A DNA stretch of 64,000 nucleotides from Saccharothrix longispora. GTDB taxonomy: Bacteria; Actinomycetota; Actinomycetes; Mycobacteriales; Pseudonocardiaceae. The notes under the pieces are model-generated. The model saw only the letters and a program-made list of their open reading frames with translations. It was not told where the DNA came from and ran no database searches. How positions within the stretch are numbered: the first letter of the stretch is position 1; each line of letters opens with the position of its first letter. Both the position numbers and the translations under genes were made by a program. Location of the stretch: NCBI RefSeq assembly GCF_030852425.1, contig NZ_NSDM01000014.1:167842-231841 (forward strand), read 5' to 3'. Positions 1-8,981 of this stretch are shown piece by piece.

Positions 1-1
1 C

Positions 2-40
2 TCGCTGCGCCAGTACTTTCCCAAGGGCAGCGGCCCGGCC
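2..40 (+). pseudogene. IS30-family transposase remnant
   Basis: The first bases read SLRQYFPKGS in one frame, which matches the C-terminal hallmark LRQYFPKGTDLS of IS30-family transposases. Only this stub is inside the window and the sequence diverges straight after it, so the gene is cut here. The rest may lie upstream of the window. Confidence 0.5.
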
Positions 41-72
41 GTCCGCACGACCGCGCACCGCCACGGGCCCGC

Positions 73-210
73 ACCGCGGACGTCTCGCTGCTCGGCGGCT
101 TGATCACCGTCGACGGGAACTCCACCGGCGCGGTCACCACCGCGGGCGCGGTCGAGCCGGCGAACCTGAAGATCAACGGTATCCCCGTCGTCAACCCCGC
201 GGCCGACCTC
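73..210 (+). pseudogene. Fragment of a choice-of-anchor P-type secreted protein
   Basis: The plus frame reads ADVSLLGGLITVDG followed by a short Gly/Ala/Thr stretch and LKINGIPV, the pattern of actinobacterial choice-of-anchor P (secreted, hydroxyproline-poor beta-repeat) proteins. It has no start or stop of its own in this frame and runs into the 3' end of the convergent gene at 211, so it is a leftover piece of a larger gene. Confidence 0.4.
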
Positions 211-651
211 TCAGCAGAACTCGACGCCGGTGGGTCCGGGGCAGGCCGCGAGCGCCCAGGCGTCGGAGGTCAGGCCACCGGCCGAGGACGTGACGGTCGC
301 CGTGACGTAGCGGTCGGTCCGGGTGGTGTTCACCACCACGGTGCAGGTCGACGACGTGGACGTGCAGGACGACGGCAGCGGAGCGCCGCTCAGCGACCAC
401 GAGTAGGTGGCGCCGGGAGTCGGCGACTGCACCCGGAAGTGGATGGTGGAGCTGTACGACGGACGTGGCGAGACGCAGGAGTCGCTGTAGACGGGCGGAT
501 AGGTCCAGTAGGGGTAGATCGTGCACTCCAGGCCGGCAGCCTGGTTACCGACCAGGGAGTCGGCCCGGCCGGCCGCCTGAGTCGTCGTGGGCAGGGTGAC
601 GAGGGATAAGACTCCGATGACGGCCACGAGGGCGTGAGACAGTCTCCGCAC
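211..651 (-). CDS. Small secreted protein with Ig-like fold
   Basis: A 146-residue protein of unknown role. The chosen GTG start has an AAGGGG ribosome site about ten bases upstream and opens a signal peptide (RRLSHALVAVIGVLSLVTL, cleavage near TQAAG). An open frame continues upstream but its composition is unlike a gene. The mature part is rich in Ser, Thr and Pro, with Cys pairs and an alternating YSWSLSG / TVVVNTT / YVTATVTSS pattern typical of a PKD/Ig-like beta sandwich. It probably acts outside the cell. It lies alone between debris on both sides, so context gives no function. The secretion signal is clear; the fold is inferred. Confidence 0.6.
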   Translation of the reverse strand: MRRLSHALVAVIGVLSLVTLPTTTQAAGRADSLVGNQAAGLECTIYPYWTYPPVYSDSCVSPRPSYSSTIHFRVQSPTPGATYSWSLSGAPLPSSCTSTSSTCTVVVNTTRTDRYVTATVTSSAGGLTSDAWALAACPGPTGVEFC

Positions 652-925
652 GAGTTTCGGCCCCTTCGGGTGATGCGAGCCGGAACAGCCGTATCCAGCA
701 TCACCGGTCAGGGTGAACCGGAACAGCGACCGAACGGTGCGACCTCGGTCATCCGGGTGGCGGTGCAGCTCGCGTGGCTTGGTGGCCGATGCGTCACCCG
801 TCTCGTCGACGAGTACCACGTACGCGTCGATCCGGGCGGCAGCCGCGTCGTTCGGGTTCCTCCGACGGACCGACACGACCGCCGTGCGCACCTTCGAGCG
901 CGAGGCCCGAGGACGCCGAGCGCGG

Positions 926-1093
926 TGCCACTATGGCAACCATGCGGTGGAGCTGCTGACCACGACCACGGCCTCCGTCGAGCGCATCGCCGCCGAACTG
1001 GGCTACGCCGAGGCGACCAGCTTCATCCACGCCTTCCGCCGTTGGCGCGGCACCATGCCGGGCGGTTACGGGGTGCGGCACCGGGCCATATGA
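926..1093 (+). pseudogene. AraC-family regulator, C-terminal HTH remnant
   Basis: The last 55 residues of this frame carry the second helix-turn-helix of AraC/XylS regulators: AVELLTTTTASVERIAAELGYAEATSFIHAFRRW followed in part by GTMPGGY. No sensor domain or first HTH precedes it; upstream codons are low-quality in this frame. It is a 3' remnant of a regulator gene. Confidence 0.6.
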
Positions 1094-1150
1094 GGTGGAA
1101 TTCCCACTTCGGTAGGGTTTGTGCAATTCCGCGCGGGACGAGGAGTACCG

Positions 1151-2239
1151 ATGGATCCGGACGCTTTAGCCGAGTTGGCATTCGAAGCCCTGACTTCCAC
1201 GAGAACGCTCCGCTCCGCCCGGGAACACCTCCACGACCTCGTGGAACCGAAACTCGCGCACAACCCGGGAACCGCCGAGCTGTGGTCCGGGTTCACCCGC
1301 GACCGGCGAGTCCCACCCGAACTCCCGGCCGCCCTCGCAGCCGAACTGCGGCACGACGAGCGCTTCGCGAACCGGGTCGCGGAACTGGCGAACCGCGCGC
1401 TGTGGCGCAGGAGGTTGATCCCGCGCCGCGACCTGGTGCTCGGGATCGGGGTAGCGCTCGTGGGCACTGCGGCGGCAGGCGGGATCAACTGGCTCCTCAA
1501 CCCCGCGATCGAGCCCCTGGCCCAAGAGGAAGTCACCAAGGCGGAGCAGGCCAAGGCCAGGTCCAAGGGCGTGCTCGGGGTGAAGGCGGTCCACCAGGTG
1601 CGCGTGGACGACGCGTTCGGGTGGGCCTTCGCCGAACCGCTCTCGGACGCGCAGGTGCGAGACCTGCTGGCGGTCGAGGGCGGACCGGAACTCGGCCCGC
1701 TCACCCTCGCCGCGCGACCGGTCTACATCGCCTACCACCACTGGGGAAGACTCTACAACTTCACCAGGCTGAGGATGACGGTGGTCAACCACTGGCCGAA
1801 ACCGGTGCTGATCACCGACATCAAAGCGAAGGTGGAGCGGTCGGATCCCTTGTCGGGCGCACTGGTGTGGGCGGGCGCGCAAGGCGGTGTGGAGGTGATC
1901 GACCTCGGTTTCGACCTCGAAGAGGCCGATCCCCACGCTCGGGTCGCCAACGAGGACGGCACCCTCGGCGATCCCTGGACCTACGGTGAGAACGTCGAGC
2001 TGGAGCCCGGCCAGACCCAGCCGTTCAACGTCGTCGGGCGCGCCGGCTCGGCGTGCTGCAAATGGCACCTGGAGATCCACGCGGAGATCGAGGGGCAACC
2101 GCAGGTCTTCGAGGTGAAGGACGAGCAGGGCAAGCCGTTCGTCACCACGGCTTTCGCCGACCACTACCGGCAGCGCTTCAGCTACAAGATCGACGGCGGC
2201 ACGTGGGTCGAGCGTGGCGAGGGCGGGATGTTCCGATGA
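1151..2239 (+). CDS. Membrane-anchored protein of unknown function, first gene of a pair
   Basis: A 362-residue protein. The ATG at 1151 follows AGGAG with good spacing and is preferred over an in-frame upstream start. Residues 1-85 are helical and charged, then RRDLVLGIGVALVGTAAAGGI (about 95-118) forms one transmembrane segment, followed by a Lys/Glu-rich linker and a soluble domain with beta-strand character (about 150-360) containing conserved-looking Trp and a Cys-Cys pair. I do not recognise the family. Its stop overlaps the ATG of the next gene (ATGA), so the two are translationally coupled and probably act together at the membrane. Confidence 0.6.
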   Translation: MDPDALAELAFEALTSTRTLRSAREHLHDLVEPKLAHNPGTAELWSGFTRDRRVPPELPAALAAELRHDERFANRVAELANRALWRRRLIPRRDLVLGIGVALVGTAAAGGINWLLNPAIEPLAQEEVTKAEQAKARSKGVLGVKAVHQVRVDDAFGWAFAEPLSDAQVRDLLAVEGGPELGPLTLAARPVYIAYHHWGRLYNFTRLRMTVVNHWPKPVLITDIKAKVERSDPLSGALVWAGAQGGVEVIDLGFDLEEADPHARVANEDGTLGDPWTYGENVELEPGQTQPFNVVGRAGSACCKWHLEIHAEIEGQPQVFEVKDEQGKPFVTTAFADHYRQRFSYKIDGGTWVERGEGGMFR

Positions 2240-3078
2240 GGACGGGCACGCGGAGGACGCTGTTCCTGGTCGGCTGCCTCGTCACGGGCCTCGTCGCGGG
2301 CCTCGCGGTGTGGTGGGAACCCCGGGTACCGCAGGACCCGCCGACGCCGCTCGAGACGTCGTGGAGCGCGGTGCCCGCCCGGGAACCGGAGATCGGGGTG
2401 GGCGTCCGGGTGGGCGGGCGCTCCGCCGAGGACGGGTGGGTGCTGATGGCGTCGGAGGAGCTGGCCCGTGCCACCCCGCCCGATGACGTCGTCGACTGCC
2501 GCGGGCTCCAGGAGTGGGCGCTCCGCGAGGGCGCGCTGCCCGCCGGTGCCGCGACGCACACGATCACTGTGTCGGCGAACTACCACACCACCGTCGAGAG
2601 CGTGTTCGTCAAGGTGTCGCCGGATCCCACGCCCTACCCGCGGACCTCGGCGGGCGGGCCGTGGGTCCGCCTGGCCTGCCTGCCGCAGCCCGGGGCGCAG
2701 GTGCCGCTGCCCGACCCCGACAGGCCGGAGTTCGTCGTCAACCGCGAACCCTCGATGTTCGAGTCCGCCTACCGATCGTTGACGCTGTCCGAGCAATACG
2801 CGGTCACGCCCGGGTCGCCGGCGGACGTGGAGGTCGTCGTGGACCTCCGCGGTACGACGGGTCCCTCCGCCTACCGCTTCGAGATCGGTCTGACGGAGGG
2901 CAACGAGTTCCGGATGCTGCCGGTGAACGGAGGCGCCCCGATGTTCGCCACCGAGGACGGCGGCGGGATGGGGTACTGGCCGGCCACCGCGCTGTGGACG
3001 ATGAGCCCCACCCGCACGCACACCTACTGCGAGGCCGTGTCGAACCCCGCTCCCGACCAGGAACCCGCCTGCTCGTAA
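2236..3078 (+). CDS. Membrane-anchored or secreted partner protein of unknown function
   Basis: A 280-residue protein whose ATG overlaps the stop of the previous gene by four bases. A positive N-terminus (MRTGTRRT) and hydrophobic stretch LFLVGCLVTGLVAGLAVWW form a signal anchor; the rest is extracytoplasmic, Pro-rich at first (residues 30-60), then a beta-rich domain with four Cys. No known domain is recognised. Coupling with the upstream single-pass membrane protein suggests one envelope complex. The 3' neighbour is a truncated glycosyltransferase in the opposite direction, so the operon ends here. Confidence 0.6.
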   Translation: MRTGTRRTLFLVGCLVTGLVAGLAVWWEPRVPQDPPTPLETSWSAVPAREPEIGVGVRVGGRSAEDGWVLMASEELARATPPDDVVDCRGLQEWALREGALPAGAATHTITVSANYHTTVESVFVKVSPDPTPYPRTSAGGPWVRLACLPQPGAQVPLPDPDRPEFVVNREPSMFESAYRSLTLSEQYAVTPGSPADVEVVVDLRGTTGPSAYRFEIGLTEGNEFRMLPVNGGAPMFATEDGGGMGYWPATALWTMSPTRTHTYCEAVSNPAPDQEPACS

Positions 3079-3087
3079 GGCGCTCCC

Positions 3088-3254
3088 TCACCCGTGCCCG
3101 GACGCCACGCGCGTCAGCTCCGGCACGATCTCGTGGGGCGTGGTCACCGACATCGCCTGCGCCCACGCCTTCTCCGCGCCCGCCGCGAACGACGGCTCCT
3201 CCAGCAACTTCCCCCCGCACCCCCTCGGAGGTGACCTCGCCGGCGTCCACCACC
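3088..3254 (-). pseudogene. Glycosyltransferase C-terminal remnant cut by IS-A
   Basis: The minus frame ends LLEEPSFAAGAEKAWAQAM..PHEIVPELTRVASGHG, resembling the C-terminal helix of MGT/erythromycin-type nucleotide-sugar glycosyltransferases, where 'L..PSF..GA' and 'P.EVVP.L' are recurrent. The coding sequence stops abruptly at the left inverted repeat of the adjacent IS, so the 5' part was removed. Identification rests on about 45 residues. Confidence 0.4.
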
Positions 3255-4446
3255 TGTGAGGTGCCAGAACTCTGCGCTGATGCGCTGGGCTGGGGTAATC
3301 ACACACCACGTGCTGCAGGAGCATGATCGTGAGGCGTGGCGCTACGACTGCTGTACCTGATCATCGTCCGGATCGTCGGCTGGCTGGTCCTGCTCAGCCG
3401 ATCGACGGCGGCCAAGGACGTGGAACTGCTGGTGCTGCGGCACGAGGTCGCCGTGCTGCGCCGGATTAACCCTCGCCCGCGGTTGGCCTGGGCCGATCGC
3501 GCGGTGCTCGCCGCGTTGGTGCGACGCCTACCCGACTGGTTACGGCAACACCGGTTGGTGACACCGGGCACCGTCCTACGGTGGCACCGACGCCTGGTGC
3601 AAAAGAAGTGGACCTACCCGAACCGACCCGGCCGACCTCCGATCGACGACACCACCGCGGCGCTGGTCGAACGGATGGCACAGGAGAACGCCGGCTGGGG
3701 CTACCGCCGAATCCAGGGCGAGCTGCTCAAACTCGGCCACCGGGTAGCCGCCTCAACCGTCCGCCGCGTGCTCAAACGTCTGCGGATACCGCCCGCACCC
3801 GGACGTGACACCGATACCTCCTGGCGGCGGTTCCTCCGTACCCAGGTCGCAAGCACGTTGGCCTGCGACTTCTTCCACGTCGACTGCGCACTCACCCTCA
3901 AGCGGGTCTACGTGTTCTTCGTGATGGAGGTCGCCACGCGCTACGTGCACATCCTCGGCACCACCACGAATCCGGACAGCCCTTGGACCACGCAACAAGC
4001 CCGCAACCTGCTCATGGACCTCGGCGACCGGGCCGACGACTCCCGGTTCCTGAGCCGCGACCGGGCCGGCCAGTTCACCGTCTCGTTCGACGCGGTCTTC
4101 TCCGATGGGGGCATCCAGGTCGTCAAGATCCCACCACGGTGTCCACGAGCCAACGCCCACGCCGAACGATTCGTCGGCACCGTCCGACACGAAGCCACCG
4201 ATCAACTGCTCATCATCAACGGACACCACCTGCGAGCGGTACTCGACCGCTACGTATCCCACTACAACCACCGCCGACCCCACCAAGCACTGCAACTCGC
4301 GCCACCACGACCAGACCGGCCGATCGCAGAGTCGGCCTGTACCTCGATACGCCGCCGACCAATCCTCGGTGGCCTGATCAACGAGTACGAACCCACCGCC
4401 GCCCAACCGCAGATCAGACCATATGGCCGACTTCTGGCACCCCACA
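3255..4446 (+). mobile_element. IS-A copy 1, full-length integrase-type IS (about 1.19 kb)
   Basis: The ends are imperfect inverted repeats: TGTGAGGTGCCAGAA at 3255 and TTCTGGCACCCCACA ending at 4446. The same ends recur at the other IS-A copies, which is how the borders were set. No clean target duplication is visible. The element sits between a 3' glycosyltransferase fragment and a 3'-truncated MFS gene, so it is associated with loss of both ends. Confidence 0.75.
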
Positions 4447-4721
4447 GGCCGATGAGCGTCGAACCGACCGCGAACGAGAGCGTGCCCTGGATGAACATGA
4501 ACACGAAGCCCACGACCGCATTGCCCGAGGTCAAGGCGAACAGCAACCAGCCCGCGAGCAACGCTACCGAGCCGAACCCCAACAGCTGGAGGGGTTTGCT
4601 GTCACCGAACCGACCACCGATGTTCACGCCCGCGAACGAGCCGAGGCCGAACAGCAGCAGCGCCGGCGGCACCCAGCTCGACGACAGGTGCGCCACGTCG
4701 GTGACCACAAGGGCGAGGTAG
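3336..4721 (+). CDS. IS-A transposase (integrase core), with read-through tail
   Basis: DDE transposase with an rve (integrase catalytic) domain. After a hydrophobic N-terminus and a helix-turn-helix region ([26 protein letters not shown]), the catalytic part shows DFFHVDC (first Asp), the RDRAGQFT region, and the [13 protein letters not shown] stretch carrying the Glu. It ends in the family's LGGLINEYEP tail. Other copies have a stop a few codons later (EPTAA then TAA); here that codon is CAA and the frame runs on about 100 residues through the right end of the IS, antisense to the MFS gene. The extra tail is junk, so the natural protein is about 365 residues. GTG start. Confidence 0.75.
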   Translation: MALRLLYLIIVRIVGWLVLLSRSTAAKDVELLVLRHEVAVLRRINPRPRLAWADRAVLAALVRRLPDWLRQHRLVTPGTVLRWHRRLVQKKWTYPNRPGRPPIDDTTAALVERMAQENAGWGYRRIQGELLKLGHRVAASTVRRVLKRLRIPPAPGRDTDTSWRRFLRTQVASTLACDFFHVDCALTLKRVYVFFVMEVATRYVHILGTTTNPDSPWTTQQARNLLMDLGDRADDSRFLSRDRAGQFTVSFDAVFSDGGIQVVKIPPRCPRANAHAERFVGTVRHEATDQLLIINGHHLRAVLDRYVSHYNHRRPHQALQLAPPRPDRPIAESACTSIRRRPILGGLINEYEPTAAQPQIRPYGRLLAPHRPMSVEPTANESVPWMNMNTKPTTALPEVKANSNQPASNATEPNPNSWRGLLSPNRPPMFTPANEPRPNSSSAGGTQLDDRCATSVTTRAR

Positions 4722-5370
4722 GTGAACGAGCAGAAGGTGGCGCCGTTGACGAGGGCACCCAACACCAGCACGACGAGCAACCGCGGAGTGCGCAGCGCTC
4801 GCAGCTCGCTCAGCGCGCTCGGGGCCCCCGGGTCCGGAGCGGTCGACGGGACCGCGCGCAGGATGGCGAACACCGGTGGCACGGACAGGATGGCCACGGC
4901 CCAGAACGCCGAGCGCCAGCCCCACAGCTCACTGGTGAAGGCACCTGCGGGCACACCCGCGATGCAGGCCAGGGTGACACCGCTGAGCAGGATCGACGTC
5001 GCCTTGCCCTTGTGGTTGGGGCCGCCATGGCCGCAGCGGAGACCAGGCCGACGGCCAGGAAGCCCGCATTGGCCAGCGCTGCCACCACGCGGGTGATCAA
5101 AAGGATTCCGAAGCTGTCGGTGAGGGCGCCGATGACGTGCATCACCAGGAAGGCAAGCAGCGCGTTGCGGCGCGGCCAACGCAGGCTCAGTATCGCCACC
5201 ACCGGTGCGCCGACGACCATGCCGATGGCGAAGGCGGAGGTCAGCGAGCCCGCGGCGGGGATGGACACGGACAGTTCGTCAGCGATGTCCGGCACCAGGC
5301 CGGACAGCATGAATTCCGACATCCCCTGGGCGAAGACCGCCAGCGCGAGGACGTATACGGCGAATGGCAT
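4447..5370 (-). pseudogene. MFS drug efflux transporter (Cmx/CmlR-like), frameshifted and 3'-truncated
   Basis: Starts MPFAVYVLALAVFAQG and has the DHA1 pattern of chloramphenicol-type exporters (SEFMLSGLVPDIA, the RRNAL loop, VTLACIAGVPAGAF). The frame breaks between AAAMAAP and NHKGKAT (about 5014-5022, next to a GGTTGGGG run): one base is missing relative to a continuous reading. At 4447 the gene meets the right end of IS-A copy 1 after about 307 of an expected 400 residues, so the last helices are lost. Even if the frameshift were a sequencing error, the truncation makes function unlikely. Confidence 0.75.
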
Positions 5371-5736
5371 GGAAAGGCTCCACGACTGCCTGAAGAACGT
5401 GTGCGACAAAACTGCCCAAGCGGCGCTACCGCCGTCGTGGGCGCGACAGGAACCAGGAACGGGTCCGGGTGGGAGATCGAAACGGTGACGAGGACCGCAC
5501 GAGGCAGGCCGAGACAGCGGCGGAGTACGCCCCAAGGCGTCGGCACGGGGTGGGCGCGACTGCGGAGAACGCCACCGGAGAGATCCGGCGGCTACCTACT
5601 CGCTGCCTCAGGGCCGGCCATGTCCAACAAGGTGGCAACGTGGTTTCGGAGATGTCCAACCACCACCTGGGTGTCGCACGGCGCGGCCGGGTGAATTGCG
5701 TGACCGACCGTCCCTGACCTCGGGAAGTGAGGCCCT
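5371..5736. other. Non-coding stretch upstream of the MFS and antiporter remnants
   Basis: About 366 bases between two divergent broken genes. No credible coding frame, RNA gene or strong hairpin was seen. It probably holds the former promoters of both genes. Confidence 0.4.
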
Positions 5737-5982
5737 GTGACCCCGCTCAACGCAATCGTGTTCCTGTTCGCGCTGGTGGTGGTGCTCAGCGCGGCGCAGT
5801 TGGTCGGCACGCCGGCCAGGCGGGTGGGTCAGCCGCCGGTCGTCGGCGAGGTCGTGGCCGGTGTCCTGCACGGCCCGCGTTGTTCGGCGGCGCGATACCG
5901 GAACTGCTGTTCCCCCGGACGTCCGACCGGGCCTGACCGCGCTGGCGAACGTCGGCGTGGCGGTGTTCGTGGCGTTGAGGTT
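5737..5982 (+). pseudogene. Na+/H+ (CPA2) antiporter N-terminal remnant
   Basis: Begins as a cation/proton antiporter: MTPLNAIVFLFALVVVLSAAQL then RRVGQPPVVGEVVAGVL, the first two helices of the CPA2 family. The reading then jumps frame twice: FGGAIPELLFP continues in one frame, and DVRPGLTALANVGVAVFV in another. After that the homology ends next to GTTGGAAAAGGCTC, which resembles the terminal repeat of the IS5-type element found elsewhere here. Clearly a decayed fragment. Confidence 0.65.
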
Positions 5983-6196
5983 GGAAAAGGCTCCATGTCT
6001 CCAGCCCGCCATCACCAGGTTGAAAGCATCTCATTGCATCAGGAGCGCTGAGCGACCGGTCCGCCGGTCCGCCGGTTTCACGGGTGTACTCGAATGGCTG
6101 AGGGTCGTTCGACCCACATGCGCCGAGCCCCCGGCGGTTAGCCTCGTGCTCGGTACGCGAAAGCCGGATGAACTCGGAAGAACGAGAAGGAATACA

Positions 6197-6640
6197 ATGC
6201 GCAAACTTCTTGTGTCGGTATTTGTGGCGTTAGGCCTGCTGGCGTCGGTGACGGGTGTCGCCTCGGCAGCCGGGACCGCGACCGGCCCGTCGACCACCGC
6301 TACCTACGACTGTCGCACCGTGCCGAAGACGAGCACCGTGAACGACGGCGTTCCGGGCCCGATCTTCTGGGCTCGGATGCAGTGCTTCGGCCGCGGTTGG
6401 GGCTATACCGGTCCGGTCGACGGGGTGATGGGCCCGAACAGCTGGAAGGCCATCCAGCGGTACATGGACCACAACGGTTGGTACGACGGTCCGATCGACG
6501 GTAACCCCGGTGCCGAGACGAGGAAGGGCCTGCAACGGTGGGCCACGGCCAAGGGCGGCTACACCGGTCCCATCAGCGGAACCACTGAGCGGGATGCCTA
6601 CAAGGCCCTCGCCAGGGTTCTCAACGCGATGACCTTCTGA
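6197..6640 (+). CDS. Secreted peptidoglycan-binding-like protein
   Basis: A 147-residue exported protein. The ATG follows AGAAGGA. Residues 1-27 form a signal peptide (MRKLLVSVFVALGLLASVTGVASA). The mature chain carries three tandem copies of a short unit, GYTGPVDGVMGPNSWKAIQ, GWYDGPIDGNPGAETRKGLQ and GYTGPISGTTERDAYKALA, each resembling the core of the PG_binding_1 fold (G-x-x-D-G-x-x-G). It probably binds cell wall outside the membrane and lacks a catalytic domain. It stands alone and is followed by a strong terminator, so it is monocistronic. Confidence 0.7.
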   Translation: MRKLLVSVFVALGLLASVTGVASAAGTATGPSTTATYDCRTVPKTSTVNDGVPGPIFWARMQCFGRGWGYTGPVDGVMGPNSWKAIQRYMDHNGWYDGPIDGNPGAETRKGLQRWATAKGGYTGPISGTTERDAYKALARVLNAMTF

Positions 6641-6646
6641 CCCAGT

Positions 6647-6684
6647 GGCCAGGGGGCAGGCCGCTCGAGGCCCGCCCCCTGGCC
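6647..6684 (+). terminator. Rho-independent-type hairpin after the peptidoglycan-binding gene
   Basis: A 16-base arm beginning GGCCAGGGGGC pairs across a short loop with GCCCCCTGGCC. It lies six bases after the stop at 6640. There is no U tract, as usual in high-GC actinomycetes. Confidence 0.7.
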
Positions 6685-6839
6685 TTCGCAGCGGGCATCG
6701 GAGCCTTCGGCCGGCCTGGATACCGGACGTCTCGTCCCTCGACGCCGATCCGGCCACGCGCTCATGGCCGTCAAGTCCTCCCGATCACTCCCGGCACCCT
6801 GCTCGGCCGGCACCGCAGATTCATCGCCGGACGGTGGGA

Positions 6840-8267
6840 TCACACCGTGCGTCGACGTACCGGACGCCCACCGGCACGAGCGGCGGTCAAGACGCGTGGA
6901 CGACCCGGGATGAAGGCGGCGACGACCAGGGCGAGCAGCGCCGCCGCCGCGCCGGCCAGCAGGACGGTGGTGAACGCGGCAGGGGCCGGGACCGCACGCC
7001 CGCTCACCGTCGTGGTCCCGGCGGCGAGGAGCAGTCCGGTCACCGCGCCGGCGGTGGACGTGCCCAACGACCGGCAGAGGTTGTTCAGACCGTTGGCCGC
7101 CGCGGTCTGACCGGCGGGGACCGCGTCCATGACGAGCGAGGGCATTGCCCCGTAGGCGAGCCCGATGCCGGACCCGACGAGGGCGGTGCAGACGAGCAAC
7201 TGCCAGAGCTGGGCGTGCCACAGCGCCGCGAAGCCGTAGCTGCACGCGAGGACCAGGGCCCCGGCCATGAGCGTCACCTTCGGTCCGAGACGGGTGGTCA
7301 TCCTGGCCGACACCGGCGACATGGCGATCATGCACACCCCGCCCGGCGCCTGCAGGAGGCCGGCCACGAGCATCGACTCGCCGAACCCGTACCCCGCCGT
7401 CGCGGGCATCTGCAGGAGCTGGGTGAACGCCAGCGAGTTGGCCAGCATGGCGAAGCCGAAGACCACCGAAGCGGTGTTGGTGAGCAGGACCTGCGGCCGG
7501 CGGCTCACCCGCAGGTCGATCAACGGTTGCGGGATGCGCAGCTCCCACGCGCCGAACAGGACCAGCAGCGTGGCAGCGCCCGCGAACGACCCGAGGGTGA
7601 GGCCGCTCGTCCACCCCCAGCCACCGCCCTGGGAGACAGCGAGGAAGAGGCAGACCAGCGCTCCCGAGAGCAGCAACGCCCCCAGCGGGTCGAACCGGCC
7701 GTCCCGCGGCCGCGACGTGCGGGGCACGACGAGCAGGACGAGAACACCCGCCGCGGTGGCCAGCCCAGCCGCGGTCCAGAACAGGACCCGCCAGTCGGTG
7801 TACTGCGCGAGCAACGCCGACAGCGGGATTCCCAGTGAGGCCCCGACACCGAGCGACGTGCTCATCACCGACGTCGCGGAGGCCAGCCGGCGCGCCGGCA
7901 GGTGGTCGCGGAGCAGGCTGATCCCCAGGGACACCACACCAGCGGCGGTGCCCTGCAGGGCGCGGCCGGTGACGAACCAGCCCAGCGAGGTGCTGAGCGC
8001 CGTCACCGCGGAACCCGTGATCAGCAAGGAGAGGCAGCACAGCAGAACGCGCCGCTTGCCCCACATGTCGGCGAGCCGGCCGGCGATCGGGATGGACACC
8101 GCCCCCGCGATCAACGTGGCCGTCACGGCCCACGAGGCTTTGCCGGGGGTCGTGTGCAGCAGCGCCGGCAGATGAGGGAGCAAGGGGATGACGAAGGTCT
8201 GCTGCAACGACACCGTGATCCCCGCGAGGGCGAGCACGGCGATGAGCGTCCTCGGTGGCGTTGTCAC
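6840..8267 (-). CDS. MFS drug-resistance exporter (DHA2/EmrB-QacA type)
   Basis: A 475-residue transporter. It shows GRLADMWGKRRVLL (motif A between helices 2 and 3), GRALQGTAAGVV, and the SVMSTSLGVGASLGIPLSALLA segment (motif C region), with about 14 hydrophobic helices and a Pro/Arg-rich tail. The GTG start overlaps the stop of the upstream gene (GTGA). It is last in the P450 operon and likely exports the P450 substrate or product, or a toxic inducer. Substrate cannot be read from the sequence. Confidence 0.85.
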   Translation of the reverse strand: MTTPPRTLIAVLALAGITVSLQQTFVIPLLPHLPALLHTTPGKASWAVTATLIAGAVSIPIAGRLADMWGKRRVLLCCLSLLITGSAVTALSTSLGWFVTGRALQGTAAGVVSLGISLLRDHLPARRLASATSVMSTSLGVGASLGIPLSALLAQYTDWRVLFWTAAGLATAAGVLVLLVVPRTSRPRDGRFDPLGALLLSGALVCLFLAVSQGGGWGWTSGLTLGSFAGAATLLVLFGAWELRIPQPLIDLRVSRRPQVLLTNTASVVFGFAMLANSLAFTQLLQMPATAGYGFGESMLVAGLLQAPGGVCMIAMSPVSARMTTRLGPKVTLMAGALVLACSYGFAALWHAQLWQLLVCTALVGSGIGLAYGAMPSLVMDAVPAGQTAAANGLNNLCRSLGTSTAGAVTGLLLAAGTTTVSGRAVPAPAAFTTVLLAGAAAALLALVVAAFIPGRPRVLTAARAGGRPVRRRTV

Positions 8268-8938
8268 GGGTTCTTCGGGAGCAACTGCTTGGTGCTGCGC
8301 CGGAAGGCCCACACGATGACGACCACGACGAGCGCCGACAACGGCGTGCCCATCGCGATCCGGGCGACACCGAGCGCGCTGGTGTTGTCGTTGAGGTAGA
8401 GCCACTGCTGGAGGCCGAACCGGGCACCCAGCACGGCGGCTGCGGCGAGGGTGGCGATGGTGTGGGCGCGCAGGACCGTCCGGTCGTTCCGCCACCGGTG
8501 TTTGCGGCCGTGCACGAAGTTCCAGATGACGCCGGTGACCGGCCGGCGGAGCAGCACGGAGCCGAGAGTGATCACGAAGCCTGCCAGGTAGGCCCAGATC
8601 CCCACCGCGAAGTAGTTCTTCGCCGACCCGGTCAGTGCCACGATCCCGGCGGCGACCGCGACGCCTGCCAGGCTGCCGGCCGCCGAGATCCAGCGCTCAC
8701 CGCGCACGAGCCGGAACACCATCAGTCCCACCCCCGTCAGCAGGGCGACGGTGAGCGTCGCCGGCAAGGGGAGGAAGAGGTTCGCCGTCACGAACACGAC
8801 CACGGGGACAGCGGAGTGGATGAAACCCATCCGCGTGCCCATGCGGGCGAGCATCGCCTCCGCACGGGTGGGCCCCGTGTCGGAGGGTGAGGTCGTGTGG
8901 TCGTCGTCCACCGTGTCGTGTTGCCGCAATTCGGTCAT
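8264..8938 (-). CDS. DUF3159 family membrane protein
   Basis: A 224-residue integral membrane protein with about six helices, matching the actinobacterial DUF3159 pattern: VLLRRPVTGVIWNFV near residue 130, then RHRWRNDRTVLRAHTIATL and the GARFGLQQWLYLN stretch. Its function in the family is unknown. It sits between ferredoxin reductase and the MFS exporter, overlaps the latter by four bases, and starts 43 bases after the reductase, so it is co-transcribed with the redox cassette. A role in transport or membrane organisation is only inference. Confidence 0.75.
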   Translation of the reverse strand: MTELRQHDTVDDDHTTSPSDTGPTRAEAMLARMGTRMGFIHSAVPVVVFVTANLFLPLPATLTVALLTGVGLMVFRLVRGERWISAAGSLAGVAVAAGIVALTGSAKNYFAVGIWAYLAGFVITLGSVLLRRPVTGVIWNFVHGRKHRWRNDRTVLRAHTIATLAAAAVLGARFGLQQWLYLNDNTSALGVARIAMGTPLSALVVVVIVWAFRRSTKQLLPKNP

Positions 8939-8981
8939 GGCTGTCTCGTCCTTCCAGCGGTAGGCCGGTGTTGGCGGGAGC

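Noticed and set aside
713..925. A full-length AraC regulator from 713
   Set aside because: Only the last 55 codons match; the first 70 have no HTH or sensor features and look like non-coding sequence.
4722..5179. Plus-strand frames across the MFS gene
   Set aside because: They are antisense to a clear transporter reading and have no independent motifs.
6598..8427. Long minus-strand frame of 609 codons overlapping the MFS exporter
   Set aside because: Pro/Arg-rich translation in the wrong frame; the 475-residue frame shows transmembrane helices and MFS motifs.
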